The notes beneath the pieces are model-generated. The model was not told where the DNA came from, searched no databases, and worked only from the letters and a program-made list of their open reading frames with translations. The position numbers were made by a program, and so were the translations under genes. Source: Mycobacterium aquaticum (lineage in GTDB: Bacteria > Actinomycetota > Actinomycetes > Mycobacteriales > Mycobacteriaceae). Taken from it: a stretch of DNA of 64,000 bases. The stretch is from positions 43,125-107,124 of the forward strand of contig NZ_MVHF01000024.1 in NCBI RefSeq assembly GCF_002086485.1, in the 5' to 3' direction. Every line of letters begins with the position of its first letter. Positions within the stretch are counted from its first letter, which is position 1. Shown one piece after another: positions 41,394-51,427 of the stretch.

Positions 41394-42459
41394 TTACCCG
41401 GGCGCAGCGTAGACCGGCCGACCCAGTCCGAGAGCGTGCTGGGCGATCATGTTGCGGAACACCTCGAGCGTGCCGCCGTAGATTCCGGTGGGGCCGGCCA
41501 GCCGGAAACGGTACTCGACACCGCCGGTGAGGACTCCGGCCGGGCCGAGGATGTCCATCAGGTCCGGGGACCCGTCACGCAGGGTCTGAGCGATCGCGAC
41601 GCGCCCGTACATATCCGGCGTGCTCATCGCAGTCTCCAGTCGGGCAATGGCGCGGCCGAGCCGGTAGTACACCGAGTCGTCGTGCGCGGCCCGATTCGCC
41701 ACGGCGCGGGCGACGCGGTCGACGGCCTCGGCCATCAGCGTCGAGCGCGCCGCGCAGCACCGCCCACCCTCCGTTGACGGCGCCGACGCGATAGCGGTCG
41801 GCCACCCGGACATCGCTGTAGTACGTGATGTTGGTGCGGTCGCCGTCCACGGTGCGGATGCCTTGGATCTCGACGCCCGCGGCGTCGAGTGGCACCAGGA
41901 ACATGGTCAGGCTGTGGTGCTTGGCCGCGTCCGGGTCTGTGTTGGTGACCAGGAAGACGTACTGCGCGTTGTGGGCATTCGAGGTGAACATCTTGGATCC
42001 GTTGATGATCCAGTCGTCGCCGTCGCGCACTGCGCGGGTCTTGCAGGTGGCTACGTCGGAGCCGCCGTCGGGTGCGGTGTAGCCGAGGCACAGCCGTATC
42101 CACCCTGCGAGCACGCCGGGCAACACCTCGTCGACCAGCTCCGCCGAACCGAACCGCTCGACGGTGTGCGCCACCATCGCCGTTGTGCCCCAATGAAACC
42201 AGGGCGTGTGAGCCCGCCCGATCTCCAATTCCCAGATGCGCCGCCGCACCGCGCTGAAACCTCCGTCGGCCTCGCCGCGGTAGTCACCGGCGAGATATCC
42301 GGCGCGACCGAGCGCGAGATGCACTGTCTCGTCGAAGTTTTCCCCGGTTTCCCGGTCGCGGGCGAGGACCTCGTCGGTGACGACGGTCGCCAGGAAGGTA
42401 CGCAGCCCGTCACCGAAGGCCTCGTCCTCCGCCGACAGTGCCACCCTGGACAAATCCAT
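41394..42459 (-). pseudogene. Acyl-CoA dehydrogenase interrupted by a single-base frameshift
   Basis: The N-terminal two thirds, from ATG 42459, read as an acyl-CoA dehydrogenase (LCLGYTAPDGGSDVATCKT, WIINGSKMFTSNAHNAQY). After VNGGWAVLRGA the frame degenerates, while the matching C-terminal part (STLMAEAVDRVARAV ... GIYGGTLEVFRNMIAQHALG) continues in the next frame. The shift lies in the GC run at about 41742-41760. The span is 1066 bases, one more than a multiple of three, so removal of one base restores a 354-residue protein. It is either a very recent mutation or a sequence error; nothing else in it is decayed. Confidence 0.82.
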
Positions 42460-42502
42460 CCGATTACCGTGACAGTATCGAGGTCATTTGTAAAGTTATG
42501 AG

Positions 42503-45301
42503 TCAGTGGGGCCAGGTCACCGTGCGCAGCTGCCTGCGGGAGCCGATACCGAGTTTGACGAAAACCTTCCGCAGGTGCCACTCGACGGTATGAGTGCTGA
42601 TGAAGAGCTGCGCACCGATCTCCTGATTGGTCAGGCCGTCACGGGCCAGCCGCGCGATCTGTGCTTCCTGCGACGTCAACTCGTCCCCGGAACTGATGGC
42701 CTGCTTGCGCACTTTCTCCCCGGTGCCGATGAGTTCCCGGCGCGCGCGTTCGGCGAACGCACGTGCCCCGAACCCGGTGAACATCTCATGGGCAGTACCG
42801 AGGTGTTCGCGCGCGCTTCCGCGACGCTTGTTGCGCCGCAGCCATTCCCCGTAGCGCAGGTGTGCACGGGCCAGCTGCGACCGGACCCTCGTACGCCCGA
42901 GCCGCTCGACTGACTCGATGAACAGCACATCGGCCTCGTCACCATCGGCGAGCAAGGCGCGCGCACTCGCCAAAGCACCCAGCCCCCAATCTGTTCCGCT
43001 GACGCCTGCGCCGTCCTCCAGACGTCGCACCGCCATCGCGAGGGCTTCGCGATCGCCCGTGTGCGCAGCCGCTTCGGCGAGCTCGAGCAGGCACCAGCCG
43101 TAGAAGCCCAGGTCATCGAACTCACACGCCTTGGTGGCGACGGCAACCGACTCTTCGTACCGGCCCAGCCCGTTGTAGAGGACCGCCGCCGTATAGCCGA
43201 TTACGCCGGCCAGGCGTCCCTCCCCCTTGGCGTCCGCCTCGGCGGTGCCCGCCTCGATCAGGCCACTCGCCACCGCCGCGTCACCCTGCCAGGCGGCCAG
43301 CTCCAGCTTGTGGTATCTCATCGGTTGGTGGCCGATCGCCAGCGAGATCGCATCGGCCTCCTCCATAAGCGCTGCGGCAGTAGCGAACTCGCCTTCCATA
43401 ACATGCACCCCGGCCCGGAATGCGATGGCCGGCGGCAACAGTGCCAACGCGCCGGCAGCACGCGCACGCTGAACCATCGCGCCGGACATCCGGTCGAGCA
43501 GATCGTCGTCCCACAGCTCGCCCGCAGCGGATTCGTGGACCACGGGGTACGCCAGCGCCATCCAGCGCAGCGCCTTTACGTCGTCGGGCCCGGTTGGCCT
43601 GCACCATGTTTCGAGTGCGGCACGCAGCTGACGGGTCCCGGTGGCAAGCCCGCTCGTGACACGATGAGCCATGCCACTGAGCAACAGGTCGATGGGATGC
43701 CGCAGCTCGGGAATCCGGTCGACGGCGTTGCGCGCCGCTGTCGCCACCCGGGTCAGCGCCTCCGACTGATTGCGTGAGGCGTACATTGCTGCCGCGAAAG
43801 CCTCCAGGTACGCCTCCCTGGCGAATTCACCGTGCAGGCTCTCCAGGTGCGTCGCGGCGTCGAGCAGCGCTGCTGCAGCCTGGTCGAGTTGCGGTGCGTC
43901 ACCGGCGCCGCTGCGGCTGCGCGTGAACTCCATCTGGGCACGCAATCGCCCGACCTCGGCTTGTTGCAGCGCCGTCAGTGGACTCAGCTCAGCCAAAGCC
44001 AGTAGTTCATAGGCGGTTTCGGGTTCCGCGGCATCACGCTTGGCCTGGGCTGCCGCGATGGCGCGCGAACCCCGCAGCTCGGGCTCGGCGGTGAGAGTGG
44101 CCGCGCGTTCCAGAAAGGTCGCTGCCGCGGCGATACCGCCGCGGGTCTGGGCCCGCCAGGCCGAGGCTTCCAGCTCCTTCGCGACGTCATCGTCGGGCCC
44201 CACGGCGGCATTGGCGGCGTGCCAGGCCCGGCGGTCAGGATCGATGGCCGAGTCGGTGGCCAGCGCCAAAGCGCGGTGGATGTCACGACGCTCGCCCATG
44301 TCCGCGGCGCGGTACGCGGCCGAACGCACGAGCGGATGATGGAAGCGCATACGCGGACCGAATTCGACGATCCCGGCCTCCTCCGCGGGGATCAACGCAC
44401 CGGCCGAGATACCCAGGTGTTCGGCAGCGCGCAGAAACAACGCGGCGTCACCGACCGGTTCGGCGGCCGCCGCCAGTACCAATCGTCTGGTGTCTTGCGG
44501 CAAGACCTTGATCCGCTCGATGAACCCGCTCTCGACCCGGTCGGCAGGCAGCCGCACGGCCGCAGGCCGAAAGCCGCCTGCCATCTCCGCCGCCGATATC
44601 GTGCGCGGTACCTCCAGGAGCGCCAACGGATTTCCCCGCGTCTCCGCCACGATACGGTCGCGCACCCGCGGATCGATACCGCCGAACATCACCGACTCCA
44701 ACAGGATCCGTGCGTCACTGTCGGGAAGGCCGGTGACTCGTAACTCCGGCAGGCCGGCCAGAGAGTCCTCGACGCCGTCGCGCACGCCGAAGATCATCGC
44801 TGCCGGTTCTGCCAACATTCGGCGCGCCACGAACCCCAACGTCTGCACCGATACCTGGTCCAGCCATTGTGCGTCGTCGATGACACACAACAGCGGCCGG
44901 TCGTCGGCTGCTGCGGCCATGAGGCTCAGCACGGCCAACCCGACCAGGAACCGGTCGGGCGTCGGCCCGACGCCGAGCCCGAAAGCCACCGACACGGCGT
45001 TGCGCTGCGGTTCGGGCAACTCATCGATGTGACCGAGCAACGGTGTACACAACTGCTGCAGACCGGCGAAGGCCAGCTCTATCTCGGATTCCACGCCCGA
45101 GACCTGGGCTACCCGGAAACCCGACGCCTCGCGTATGGCGTACTCCAGCAACGCCGTCTTGCCGACCCCGGCCTCACCGCGCAGCACCAGCGTGCGACTG
45201 ATGCCGGAGCGGGCGTCGGCGACCACGCCGCGCAGCGTCTCGCATTCCGCGGCCCGTCCCCGCAGCCGTTGGCCCCCACCCACACTCGTCATCCGCACCA
45301 T
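42503..45301 (-). CDS. Large ATP-binding LuxR (LAL) family regulator
   Basis: A 932-residue LAL/MalT-type regulator. An N-terminal AAA ATPase has Walker A LRGEAGVGKTALLEYA at about 35-50 and Walker B LLCVIDDAQWLD. A long helical TPR-like region fills the middle. The C-terminal LuxR helix-turn-helix is LTSQEAQIARLARDGLTNQE ending in STHTVEWHLRKVF. The ATG at 45301 is chosen; ATG 45292 is possible, and the open frame further upstream lacks family similarity. Such proteins sense small ligands and activate nearby genes, here perhaps the acyl-CoA dehydrogenase or the divergent-side flavoprotein region. Confidence 0.87.
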   Translation of the reverse strand: MVRMTSVGGGQRLRGRAAECETLRGVVADARSGISRTLVLRGEAGVGKTALLEYAIREASGFRVAQVSGVESEIELAFAGLQQLCTPLLGHIDELPEPQRNAVSVAFGLGVGPTPDRFLVGLAVLSLMAAAADDRPLLCVIDDAQWLDQVSVQTLGFVARRMLAEPAAMIFGVRDGVEDSLAGLPELRVTGLPDSDARILLESVMFGGIDPRVRDRIVAETRGNPLALLEVPRTISAAEMAGGFRPAAVRLPADRVESGFIERIKVLPQDTRRLVLAAAAEPVGDAALFLRAAEHLGISAGALIPAEEAGIVEFGPRMRFHHPLVRSAAYRAADMGERRDIHRALALATDSAIDPDRRAWHAANAAVGPDDDVAKELEASAWRAQTRGGIAAAATFLERAATLTAEPELRGSRAIAAAQAKRDAAEPETAYELLALAELSPLTALQQAEVGRLRAQMEFTRSRSGAGDAPQLDQAAAALLDAATHLESLHGEFAREAYLEAFAAAMYASRNQSEALTRVATAARNAVDRIPELRHPIDLLLSGMAHRVTSGLATGTRQLRAALETWCRPTGPDDVKALRWMALAYPVVHESAAGELWDDDLLDRMSGAMVQRARAAGALALLPPAIAFRAGVHVMEGEFATAAALMEEADAISLAIGHQPMRYHKLELAAWQGDAAVASGLIEAGTAEADAKGEGRLAGVIGYTAAVLYNGLGRYEESVAVATKACEFDDLGFYGWCLLELAEAAAHTGDREALAMAVRRLEDGAGVSGTDWGLGALASARALLADGDEADVLFIESVERLGRTRVRSQLARAHLRYGEWLRRNKRRGSAREHLGTAHEMFTGFGARAFAERARRELIGTGEKVRKQAISSGDELTSQEAQIARLARDGLTNQEIGAQLFISTHTVEWHLRKVFVKLGIGSRRQLRTVTWPH

Positions 45302-45435
45302 CGTCCGTTTCTCGTGGCGCCCAGCCGCCTGCCCAGCGACGGTTGAGGGTCCGATCACGAAATAATAGTGAGATCTCCCTGCCGTGGATAGCCGGACCGG
45401 AGGCCTTGCTGGACACCGCATTCAACCTGAACCGA

Positions 45436-47166
45436 CTACTCGAGCAGTTTGCCGATCACGCTCACGGGGCGCATCAACTCGGAAACACCCCCGGGAATGG
45501 CGGGTACAGGTTCGGCGGCAACACTGCCCGGCCCGGACCACACGAGGTTGACTCGCAGGGATTCGTCGGCTTGCGGGTAGTCCGAGCGGTTGTGACAGCC
45601 GCGGGTCTCCCGCCGTTGCAGCGCTGTCTCCAACGTCGCCCGCGCGGCCAGGAGCGCCGACCGCAGATCGAAAGCCTGTGCCAATTCGAAGAATCCGGCG
45701 ATGTCGGGGTGGACCGCAAGCCGCGATGTGAGACATTCGATGTCGTCGATCTCATCGAGCCCGGCGCGTAGGCCCACTTCGTCGCGGACCACGCCGGCGC
45801 GCTGCGTCATGGTGGTGCGTACTGCACGTTGGAGGTAGCGCGCATTCTCCGAGCCCGGCGATGACAGCATCCCGGCTATGGCCTCGCGCGCATGGGAAAC
45901 CGCAGACCGGCAACGTTGCTGTGCGCCAAGCCCCATGGAGTAGCGCGCGGCGGCGCGGGCGGCGATCTTGCCGTACACCAGCAGTTCGATGAGCGGGTTC
46001 CCACCCAGCATGCCGGCGCCGTGCATACCGGTGGATGCCTCGCCGATCACGTAGAGACCCGCGACATCGGTGCTGTGATCGTCGGCGTAGACCCAGACCC
46101 CGCCCATCGAATAGTGGGCAGCCGGACCGACTTCGATCGGATCGGTGGCGATGTCGAGCAACTGCGCGTCCAGCAGGGTCTGGTACAGCCGGGGCAGGCG
46201 GTCGAGGATGTGGGTTCGCGGCAGATGGGTCAAGTCCAGCCACACCCCACCGTGCGGCGTGCCGCGACCTTCCCTGATCTCGGTGTCCGCTGCCACCGCC
46301 ACGTGGTTGGAACGTGAAAGTTCCATCCGCTCTTTGTCGTAACGTCGCATGAACCGTTCGCCGAGCGCATTGCGCAGCATCCCGCCCTCGGCTCTGGCGA
46401 TGTCCGGGACCACAGTCCCCGCGCCCTCCTCGGGTTCTATCAACCCCGTCGGATGGAACTGGACCAGCTCGGCATCGCGAATGCGGGCACCGGCTTCATG
46501 CGCCAAACGGAAAGAGTCGCCGGTGTTCTCCCCGCGGCGCGATGACGTCCGGCGCCAGATCCGGGCATGCCCACCGGTCGCGAGGATGACCGAATCGGAG
46601 TGGATGGTGTAACGGGTGCCGTCGTGCACGTCGAATCCGTAGGCCCCGAAGACGACTGCATCCCGCACGAGCAAACTGGTGATGTAGACCGAATCCATCA
46701 CCGGGACACCGAGTTCCTGTGTCCGGTGCACCAGTGTCCGGTGCAGTTCGAGGCCGGTGTGGTCGCCCGCGTACGCAGTCCGGCGGTGAGTGTGCGCACC
46801 GAAGAAGCGCTGCGAGATCCGGCCGTCGCGCTCCCGCGCGAACGCCATGCCGTAGCGCTCCAGGTCCCGGATCGCGTCGGCCGCCCCTTCGGTGACGACG
46901 CTTACGGTGATCGGGTCGGCGAGCAGGCAGCTCTCGTCAAGGGTGTCGGCCGCGTGTTGCTGCCAGCAGTCCTCGGGATCCATGGTGGCCAGCGCTGCGT
47001 TGACCCCGCCCCGGGCCAGCGTGGTGTGTGCGTCTGACATCGGCCTCTTCGCGACGACGAGCACGTCGATGCCCCGCTCGGCCAGTTCGATGGCAGCCCG
47101 CAGCGCCGCGCCGCCGGCACCGATCACCAGTACCGACGTGGCAACCTGCTGCTCGACGCAGTCCAT
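45436..47166 (-). CDS. Fumarate reductase/succinate dehydrogenase-type flavoprotein, orphan
   Basis: A 576-residue FAD protein of the SdhA/FrdA/L-aspartate oxidase family. FAD binding is shown by LVIGAGGAALRAAIELAERG and the substrate domain by VQFHPTGL, ARAEGGMLRN and the YSMGGVWV region. The C-terminal helical domain with ETRGCHNRSDYP is also conserved. The ATG at 47166 is preferred because GGGGAG precedes it; GTG 47193 has no ribosome site. No iron-sulphur or membrane-anchor subunits are adjacent, and NadA/NadC genes are absent, so it is neither a complete complex nor an obvious NadB. Substrate could be fumarate or another unsaturated acid. Confidence 0.82.
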   Translation of the reverse strand: MDCVEQQVATSVLVIGAGGAALRAAIELAERGIDVLVVAKRPMSDAHTTLARGGVNAALATMDPEDCWQQHAADTLDESCLLADPITVSVVTEGAADAIRDLERYGMAFARERDGRISQRFFGAHTHRRTAYAGDHTGLELHRTLVHRTQELGVPVMDSVYITSLLVRDAVVFGAYGFDVHDGTRYTIHSDSVILATGGHARIWRRTSSRRGENTGDSFRLAHEAGARIRDAELVQFHPTGLIEPEEGAGTVVPDIARAEGGMLRNALGERFMRRYDKERMELSRSNHVAVAADTEIREGRGTPHGGVWLDLTHLPRTHILDRLPRLYQTLLDAQLLDIATDPIEVGPAAHYSMGGVWVYADDHSTDVAGLYVIGEASTGMHGAGMLGGNPLIELLVYGKIAARAAARYSMGLGAQQRCRSAVSHAREAIAGMLSSPGSENARYLQRAVRTTMTQRAGVVRDEVGLRAGLDEIDDIECLTSRLAVHPDIAGFFELAQAFDLRSALLAARATLETALQRRETRGCHNRSDYPQADESLRVNLVWSGPGSVAAEPVPAIPGGVSELMRPVSVIGKLLE

Positions 47167-47259
47167 CTCCCGCTCCCCGGTGGCTGTCGTCACGAGGTCG
47201 CGCGACGTCTCGACAGCCAGAACGCCGGTAGGGGGCGCCGGTCATCCTCGGGCCGGGCG

Positions 47260-50190
47260 CTACACCTGGGCGGGCAGGGACACCGTGTCGTCGTCCTTGC
47301 CCGGGTGCTGACGCGGCTGGTACTTGCGGAAGTGGTAGTCCCCGCGGGGGTAGACCACCTGCGGCCACCAGAACCACCGACCCAGCAGCGTCGCGATCGA
47401 CGGCATCAGCAGCGACCGCACCACAAGGGTGTCCATCAGCAGGCCGATCGCGATGGTCGAACCCATCTGGGCCAGCACGATCAGCTGGCTGCCCATCATC
47501 GCCGCCATGGTCGCGGCGAACACCAGTCCGGCCGACGTCACCACGCCACCGGTGCCTCCCATCGACCGGATGATGCCGGTCTTGAGGCCGGCGTGGATCT
47601 CGTCCTTGAACCGCGACACCAGCAGCAGGTTGTAGTCCGATCCCACGGCCAGCAGGATGATCACCGACATCAGCATGACCAACCACTGCACCTGGATGCC
47701 GAAGAGGTCCTGCCACAACAACACTGAGATACCGAAGGACGCCGCGATCGAGCTGGCCGCAGTGCCGACGATGGTCAACGCGGCCACCACGCTTCGCGTC
47801 AGGATCAGCATGATCATGAAGATCAGGGTCAGCGCCGACACCACCGCGATCATCAGGTCATAACGCGCACCGTCGCTCATGTCCTTGTACGTCGCTGCCA
47901 CCCCGCCCAGGTAGATCTTGGCGTCGGACAGCGAGGACATCTTGAGGCCCTCCTGCGCGGCGGTCCGCTCGGCGTCGACACGCGCGATGCCTTCCGTGGT
48001 CGCCGGGTCGGTCTGGTGGGTGATGAACATGCGGGCGGACTTGCCGTCCGGCGACAGGAACATCTTCAGGCCGCGCTCGAAGTCGGGGTTGGTGAACGCC
48101 TCGGGCGGCAGATAGAACAGATCGTCGTTCTTGGCGTCGTCGAAGCTCTGCCCCATCGCCAGGGCCGTATTGTTCATCGCCTCCATCTGATCGAGCAGGG
48201 CCTTCTGCGAGTTGTACGACGCCAACGACAGATCTCTGCTGGTCTTCATCGAGGCGATCGTCTGAGGCAGCAGTGCGGTCAATTTCGGTGCCAGGTCCGC
48301 CAACTGGTCGGTGTTGACCTGAACGGATGCCGTCTTGTCCGTCAGTTCGTCGATCGAGTCGAGGGAATCGAATATCGACCTCGTCGCGGCGCACATCGGG
48401 ATGTCGAAGCAGTGCGGCTCCCAGTAGAAGTAGTTGCGCAGCGGCCGGAACTGATCGTCGAAATTGGCGATGTTGTCGCGCATCTTCTCGGTGACGGCGA
48501 GCAGTTCTTGCGACTTGGCAGCGGAGTCCTGGGTGAGCTTGGTCTGCTCTAGGGACAGTTGGTACTGCTTTTCCAGGATGGAGATGGAGACATTGGTCGC
48601 GTCGATCATCTTGAGCTGATCGTCCAGCTGCGCCCGCTGGAACGGCAGGTTCAGGTTGCTGGTCTGCCCCTGAATGCTGGTCTGGAACGGAATCGAGCTG
48701 TGCTGGATGGGAATTCCCAGCGGCCGGGTGATGCTCTGGACCATCGCGATGCCCTGCGTGCGCAGCACATTCTTGGCCACGCGATCGAGCACCAGCATGT
48801 CGGCCGGGTTGCGCATGTCGTGGTTGGCCTCGACCATCAGGATGTCGGGATTCATGCGGGCCTGGGTGAAATGCCGGTCCGCTGCGGCGAATCCGACGTT
48901 CACGGGAGCATCGGTGGGCAGGTACCAGCGGTCGTTGTAGGCGGCCTTGTAGCCGGGTACGGCCACCAGACCGATCATCACAACAAACGCGCTGGCCACG
49001 AGAATCGGTGCGGGCCAACGGACTACCGCAGTGCCGACCTTGTGCCAGAACCGGCCCTTGTCCGGCTTCTTGGCTTCGTACAGCCCGACCAGGGTGCCGA
49101 GGAACAGCACCGCCGGTCCCATGGTCACCGCCGACGCGACCACCACGACCATGCCGATCGCGACGGGCTCGCCCATGGTGGAGAAGTAGGGCAGCCGGGC
49201 GAAGCTCAGGCAGTACGTCGCACCTGCGATCGTCAGGCCGGAGCCGATGATGACCGGTGCGACGGACTTGAACGTGGTGTAGTACGCGTCTTCGCGCTCC
49301 TCGCCCGAGCCGCGCGCCTCGCGGTAGCGGCCGAACAGGAAGATGCCGTAGTCGGTCGCCGCCGCGATCGCGAGCATCGTGAGGATGTTTCCGGCGAACG
49401 TTGTCAGGCCGAACACGTCGTGCGTGGCAAGGACTGACACCACTCCGCGCGAGCTCAGCAAGCCGATCGCGGTCAACAGCAGCTGCACCAACGTGGTGCG
49501 GATCGACCGGTAGACGATGAGCAACATCACCGCGATGGCCACCAGCGTGAACAGGGTGATCTGGGCGAGGCTGGCATTGCCGATGACGTGCAGATCATCG
49601 GTCAGGGCCGCCGGGCCTGCGACGTAGGCCTGCACGCCCGGTGGGGCCTGGGTGTTCTTGATGACGTCGCGGACCTTGTTGACGCCCTCGTTGGCCAGGG
49701 TCTGCCCCTGCTCACCGGCCAGGTTCAGCATGACGTAGGAGGCCTTGCCGTCGGCGCTCTGCGCGCCCGCAGCCGTCAGCGTGTCACCCCAGAAGTCCTG
49801 GATGTGCTGGATGTGTTCGGGATCCTCGCGCAGCTTGCGGATGATCTCGTCGTAGTACCGGTGGGCGTCGGGGCCCAGCGGTTTGTCGCCCTCAACGACG
49901 ACCATCACGGTGCTGTTGGAGTTGAACTCCTGGAAGTTCGCGCCCATGCGTTTCATCGCGATCATCGACGGTGCATCGGCCGGCGCCATCGGCGCCGAGT
50001 GCTCCTCGCCGACGACCTCCAGCTGCGGTGCGATCACATTGACCACGACCGCGAACACGATCCAGAACAGGATGATGGGCAGGGCCAGGATGCGCATGGC
50101 GTGCGCGAAATAAGGTCGGTGGCCACGGCTGTTCGCGGCGTGCGCCGGCTGGGCGGGTTCGGCGGGCTGATCGGGCACGTTATGTGTCAT
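47260..50190 (-). CDS. mmpL: MmpL family RND transporter
   Basis: A 976-residue inner-membrane RND transporter with about twelve membrane segments and two large external loops. The proton relay motifs are ATDYGIFLFGRYREARG in the first half and VGSDYNLLLVSRFKDE in the second, each with the key Asp-Tyr pair. The long coiled-coil stretch around TKLTQDSAAKSQELL is typical of the MmpL4/MmpL5 group. MmpL proteins export lipids, siderophores or drugs across the envelope. The start overlaps the mmpS stop by ATGA. Which member it is (L4 or L5 type, export of carboxymycobactin-like siderophore or drug) cannot be decided here. Confidence 0.92.
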   Translation of the reverse strand: MTHNVPDQPAEPAQPAHAANSRGHRPYFAHAMRILALPIILFWIVFAVVVNVIAPQLEVVGEEHSAPMAPADAPSMIAMKRMGANFQEFNSNSTVMVVVEGDKPLGPDAHRYYDEIIRKLREDPEHIQHIQDFWGDTLTAAGAQSADGKASYVMLNLAGEQGQTLANEGVNKVRDVIKNTQAPPGVQAYVAGPAALTDDLHVIGNASLAQITLFTLVAIAVMLLIVYRSIRTTLVQLLLTAIGLLSSRGVVSVLATHDVFGLTTFAGNILTMLAIAAATDYGIFLFGRYREARGSGEEREDAYYTTFKSVAPVIIGSGLTIAGATYCLSFARLPYFSTMGEPVAIGMVVVVASAVTMGPAVLFLGTLVGLYEAKKPDKGRFWHKVGTAVVRWPAPILVASAFVVMIGLVAVPGYKAAYNDRWYLPTDAPVNVGFAAADRHFTQARMNPDILMVEANHDMRNPADMLVLDRVAKNVLRTQGIAMVQSITRPLGIPIQHSSIPFQTSIQGQTSNLNLPFQRAQLDDQLKMIDATNVSISILEKQYQLSLEQTKLTQDSAAKSQELLAVTEKMRDNIANFDDQFRPLRNYFYWEPHCFDIPMCAATRSIFDSLDSIDELTDKTASVQVNTDQLADLAPKLTALLPQTIASMKTSRDLSLASYNSQKALLDQMEAMNNTALAMGQSFDDAKNDDLFYLPPEAFTNPDFERGLKMFLSPDGKSARMFITHQTDPATTEGIARVDAERTAAQEGLKMSSLSDAKIYLGGVAATYKDMSDGARYDLMIAVVSALTLIFMIMLILTRSVVAALTIVGTAASSIAASFGISVLLWQDLFGIQVQWLVMLMSVIILLAVGSDYNLLLVSRFKDEIHAGLKTGIIRSMGGTGGVVTSAGLVFAATMAAMMGSQLIVLAQMGSTIAIGLLMDTLVVRSLLMPSIATLLGRWFWWPQVVYPRGDYHFRKYQPRQHPGKDDDTVSLPAQV

Positions 50191-50627
50191 GCGGACTTCA
50201 CCAAGCAGTAGGTCTGGGCATTGACGCCGTCGGCGGCTTGCTCTTCACGAACGGTTCCGTTCACCGTGACGCGACAGCCGATTTGGTCGCTGTCACTGCG
50301 GGCCATGAGGTTGGCGCTGACCGTCGGAAGCGTCGTCGACAGCGTCACCGACCACGGCAGCGTCGTGTTCACCTCATGGATCTTGGCGTCCGGGTCGAAG
50401 TAGCTGATCTGCGCGGTGGACCCGGGTGGGCCGTACACGTCGTACACCAGCACTTTCGGGTTGAACTGCACGATCTCGATGCCGGCACCGGCGTTCGCGT
50501 TGAGATCTTCGGAGCCGAACATCCGGTGCAGCCTCGACACCACCAGACCCGAGACCGCCAACACGACGATCAGGATCAGCGGGATCCACAGCACTTTGAA
50601 CGCTCGCGCGATGCGACTCGCCACCAC
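50187..50627 (-). CDS. mmpS: MmpS family membrane protein
   Basis: A 146-residue accessory protein of the MmpL transporter. One N-terminal membrane helix (VLWIPLILIVVLAVSGLVV) anchors a periplasmic beta domain with VVYDVYGPPGST-like and DQIGCRVTVNG segments; two cysteines may pair. GGGAGG precedes the GTG start. It is the first gene of the mmpS-mmpL operon. An inverted repeat 46 bases upstream may be the operator for the pair. Confidence 0.92.
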   Translation of the reverse strand: MVASRIARAFKVLWIPLILIVVLAVSGLVVSRLHRMFGSEDLNANAGAGIEIVQFNPKVLVYDVYGPPGSTAQISYFDPDAKIHEVNTTLPWSVTLSTTLPTVSANLMARSDSDQIGCRVTVNGTVREEQAADGVNAQTYCLVKSA

Positions 50628-50672
50628 CCATACCTCCCGACATCATCCGAACTGTGCGAACGCTCAGCGAAT

Positions 50673-50687
50673 TAGTTCGAATAACTA
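50673..50687. promoter_or_regulatory. Inverted repeat upstream of mmpS
   Basis: TAGTT and AACTA are separated by five bases (CGAAT) within an AT-rich island in GC-rich DNA. It lies 46-60 bases before the mmpS start and could bind a TetR or MarR repressor. No such regulator is adjacent. Confidence 0.45.
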
Positions 50688-50827
50688 TGTACAGCGGGAA
50701 AGAACCTTACACCCAAGCGGGCCTCTCCGCTCCACCACGCCGTGCCTCAATCAGCTGACAACACGGGCAGGCGTGTCCGGCTTCCCGATTCACGCGACAA
50801 TTTCCGCCGTGCCCGGACGGCAGGGAG

Positions 50828-51427
50828 CTAGGCGGCCGCCCCTGAGGACCCGTCGCGGCCGACATAGCCACGGGCAACGGCGATCTCGGCCAGCAGGTCG
50901 CGCAACTCACGGCGGCCGCGGTGCAGTCTGGACATCACCGTGCCCACCGGAATCTGCAGGATCTCGGCGATCTCCTTGTACCGCAAGCCCACGACATCGG
51001 CGTAATAGACGACGATCCGCTGAAACTCCGGCAGGGACTGCACGGCCTGGCAGACTTCGTCGTCGCCCAGCGCCTCAAGCGCGGCGAGCTCCGCCGAGGC
51101 CAGATCGACGGTCGAACGTGCTGCCACAGCAGCCAACTGCGCGTCGGTGACAGTGTCGGCCAGCACCTCGTCCGGTCTGCGCTGGGCGGCGCGATACGAG
51201 TTGATCCACGTGTTGGTCAGGATCCGGAACAGCCACGCCCGGATGTTGGTCCCGTCTTCGAACGTGTGAAAACTGGCGTAGGCCTTGAGCATTGTCTCCT
51301 GCACCAGGTCCTCGGCGTCCGCTGCGCTGCGCGCATACTTGCGCGCGACCCCGTAAAGCTGGTCCAACAGGGGTAGCGCATCGCGTTCGAATCGCACGTT
51401 CATAGGGACTGGCTTGGTGACTGGCAT
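50828..51427 (-). CDS. ECF RNA polymerase sigma factor, SigH-like
   Basis: A 199-residue extracytoplasmic-function sigma factor. Region 2 has DAEDLVQETMLKAYASFHTF and NIRAWLFRILTNTWINSYR; region 4 has YYADVVGLRYKEIAEILQIP and GTVMSRLHRGRRELRDLL. The sequence follows mycobacterial SigH closely, but no RshA-like zinc anti-sigma gene follows; the next gene downstream is 200 bases away and is mmpS. The ATG at 51427 has AGGAGCGGGG before it. It is probably a SigH paralogue controlled by a distant anti-sigma or by transcription only. Confidence 0.87.
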   Translation of the reverse strand: MPVTKPVPMNVRFERDALPLLDQLYGVARKYARSAADAEDLVQETMLKAYASFHTFEDGTNIRAWLFRILTNTWINSYRAAQRRPDEVLADTVTDAQLAAVAARSTVDLASAELAALEALGDDEVCQAVQSLPEFQRIVVYYADVVGLRYKEIAEILQIPVGTVMSRLHRGRRELRDLLAEIAVARGYVGRDGSSGAAA

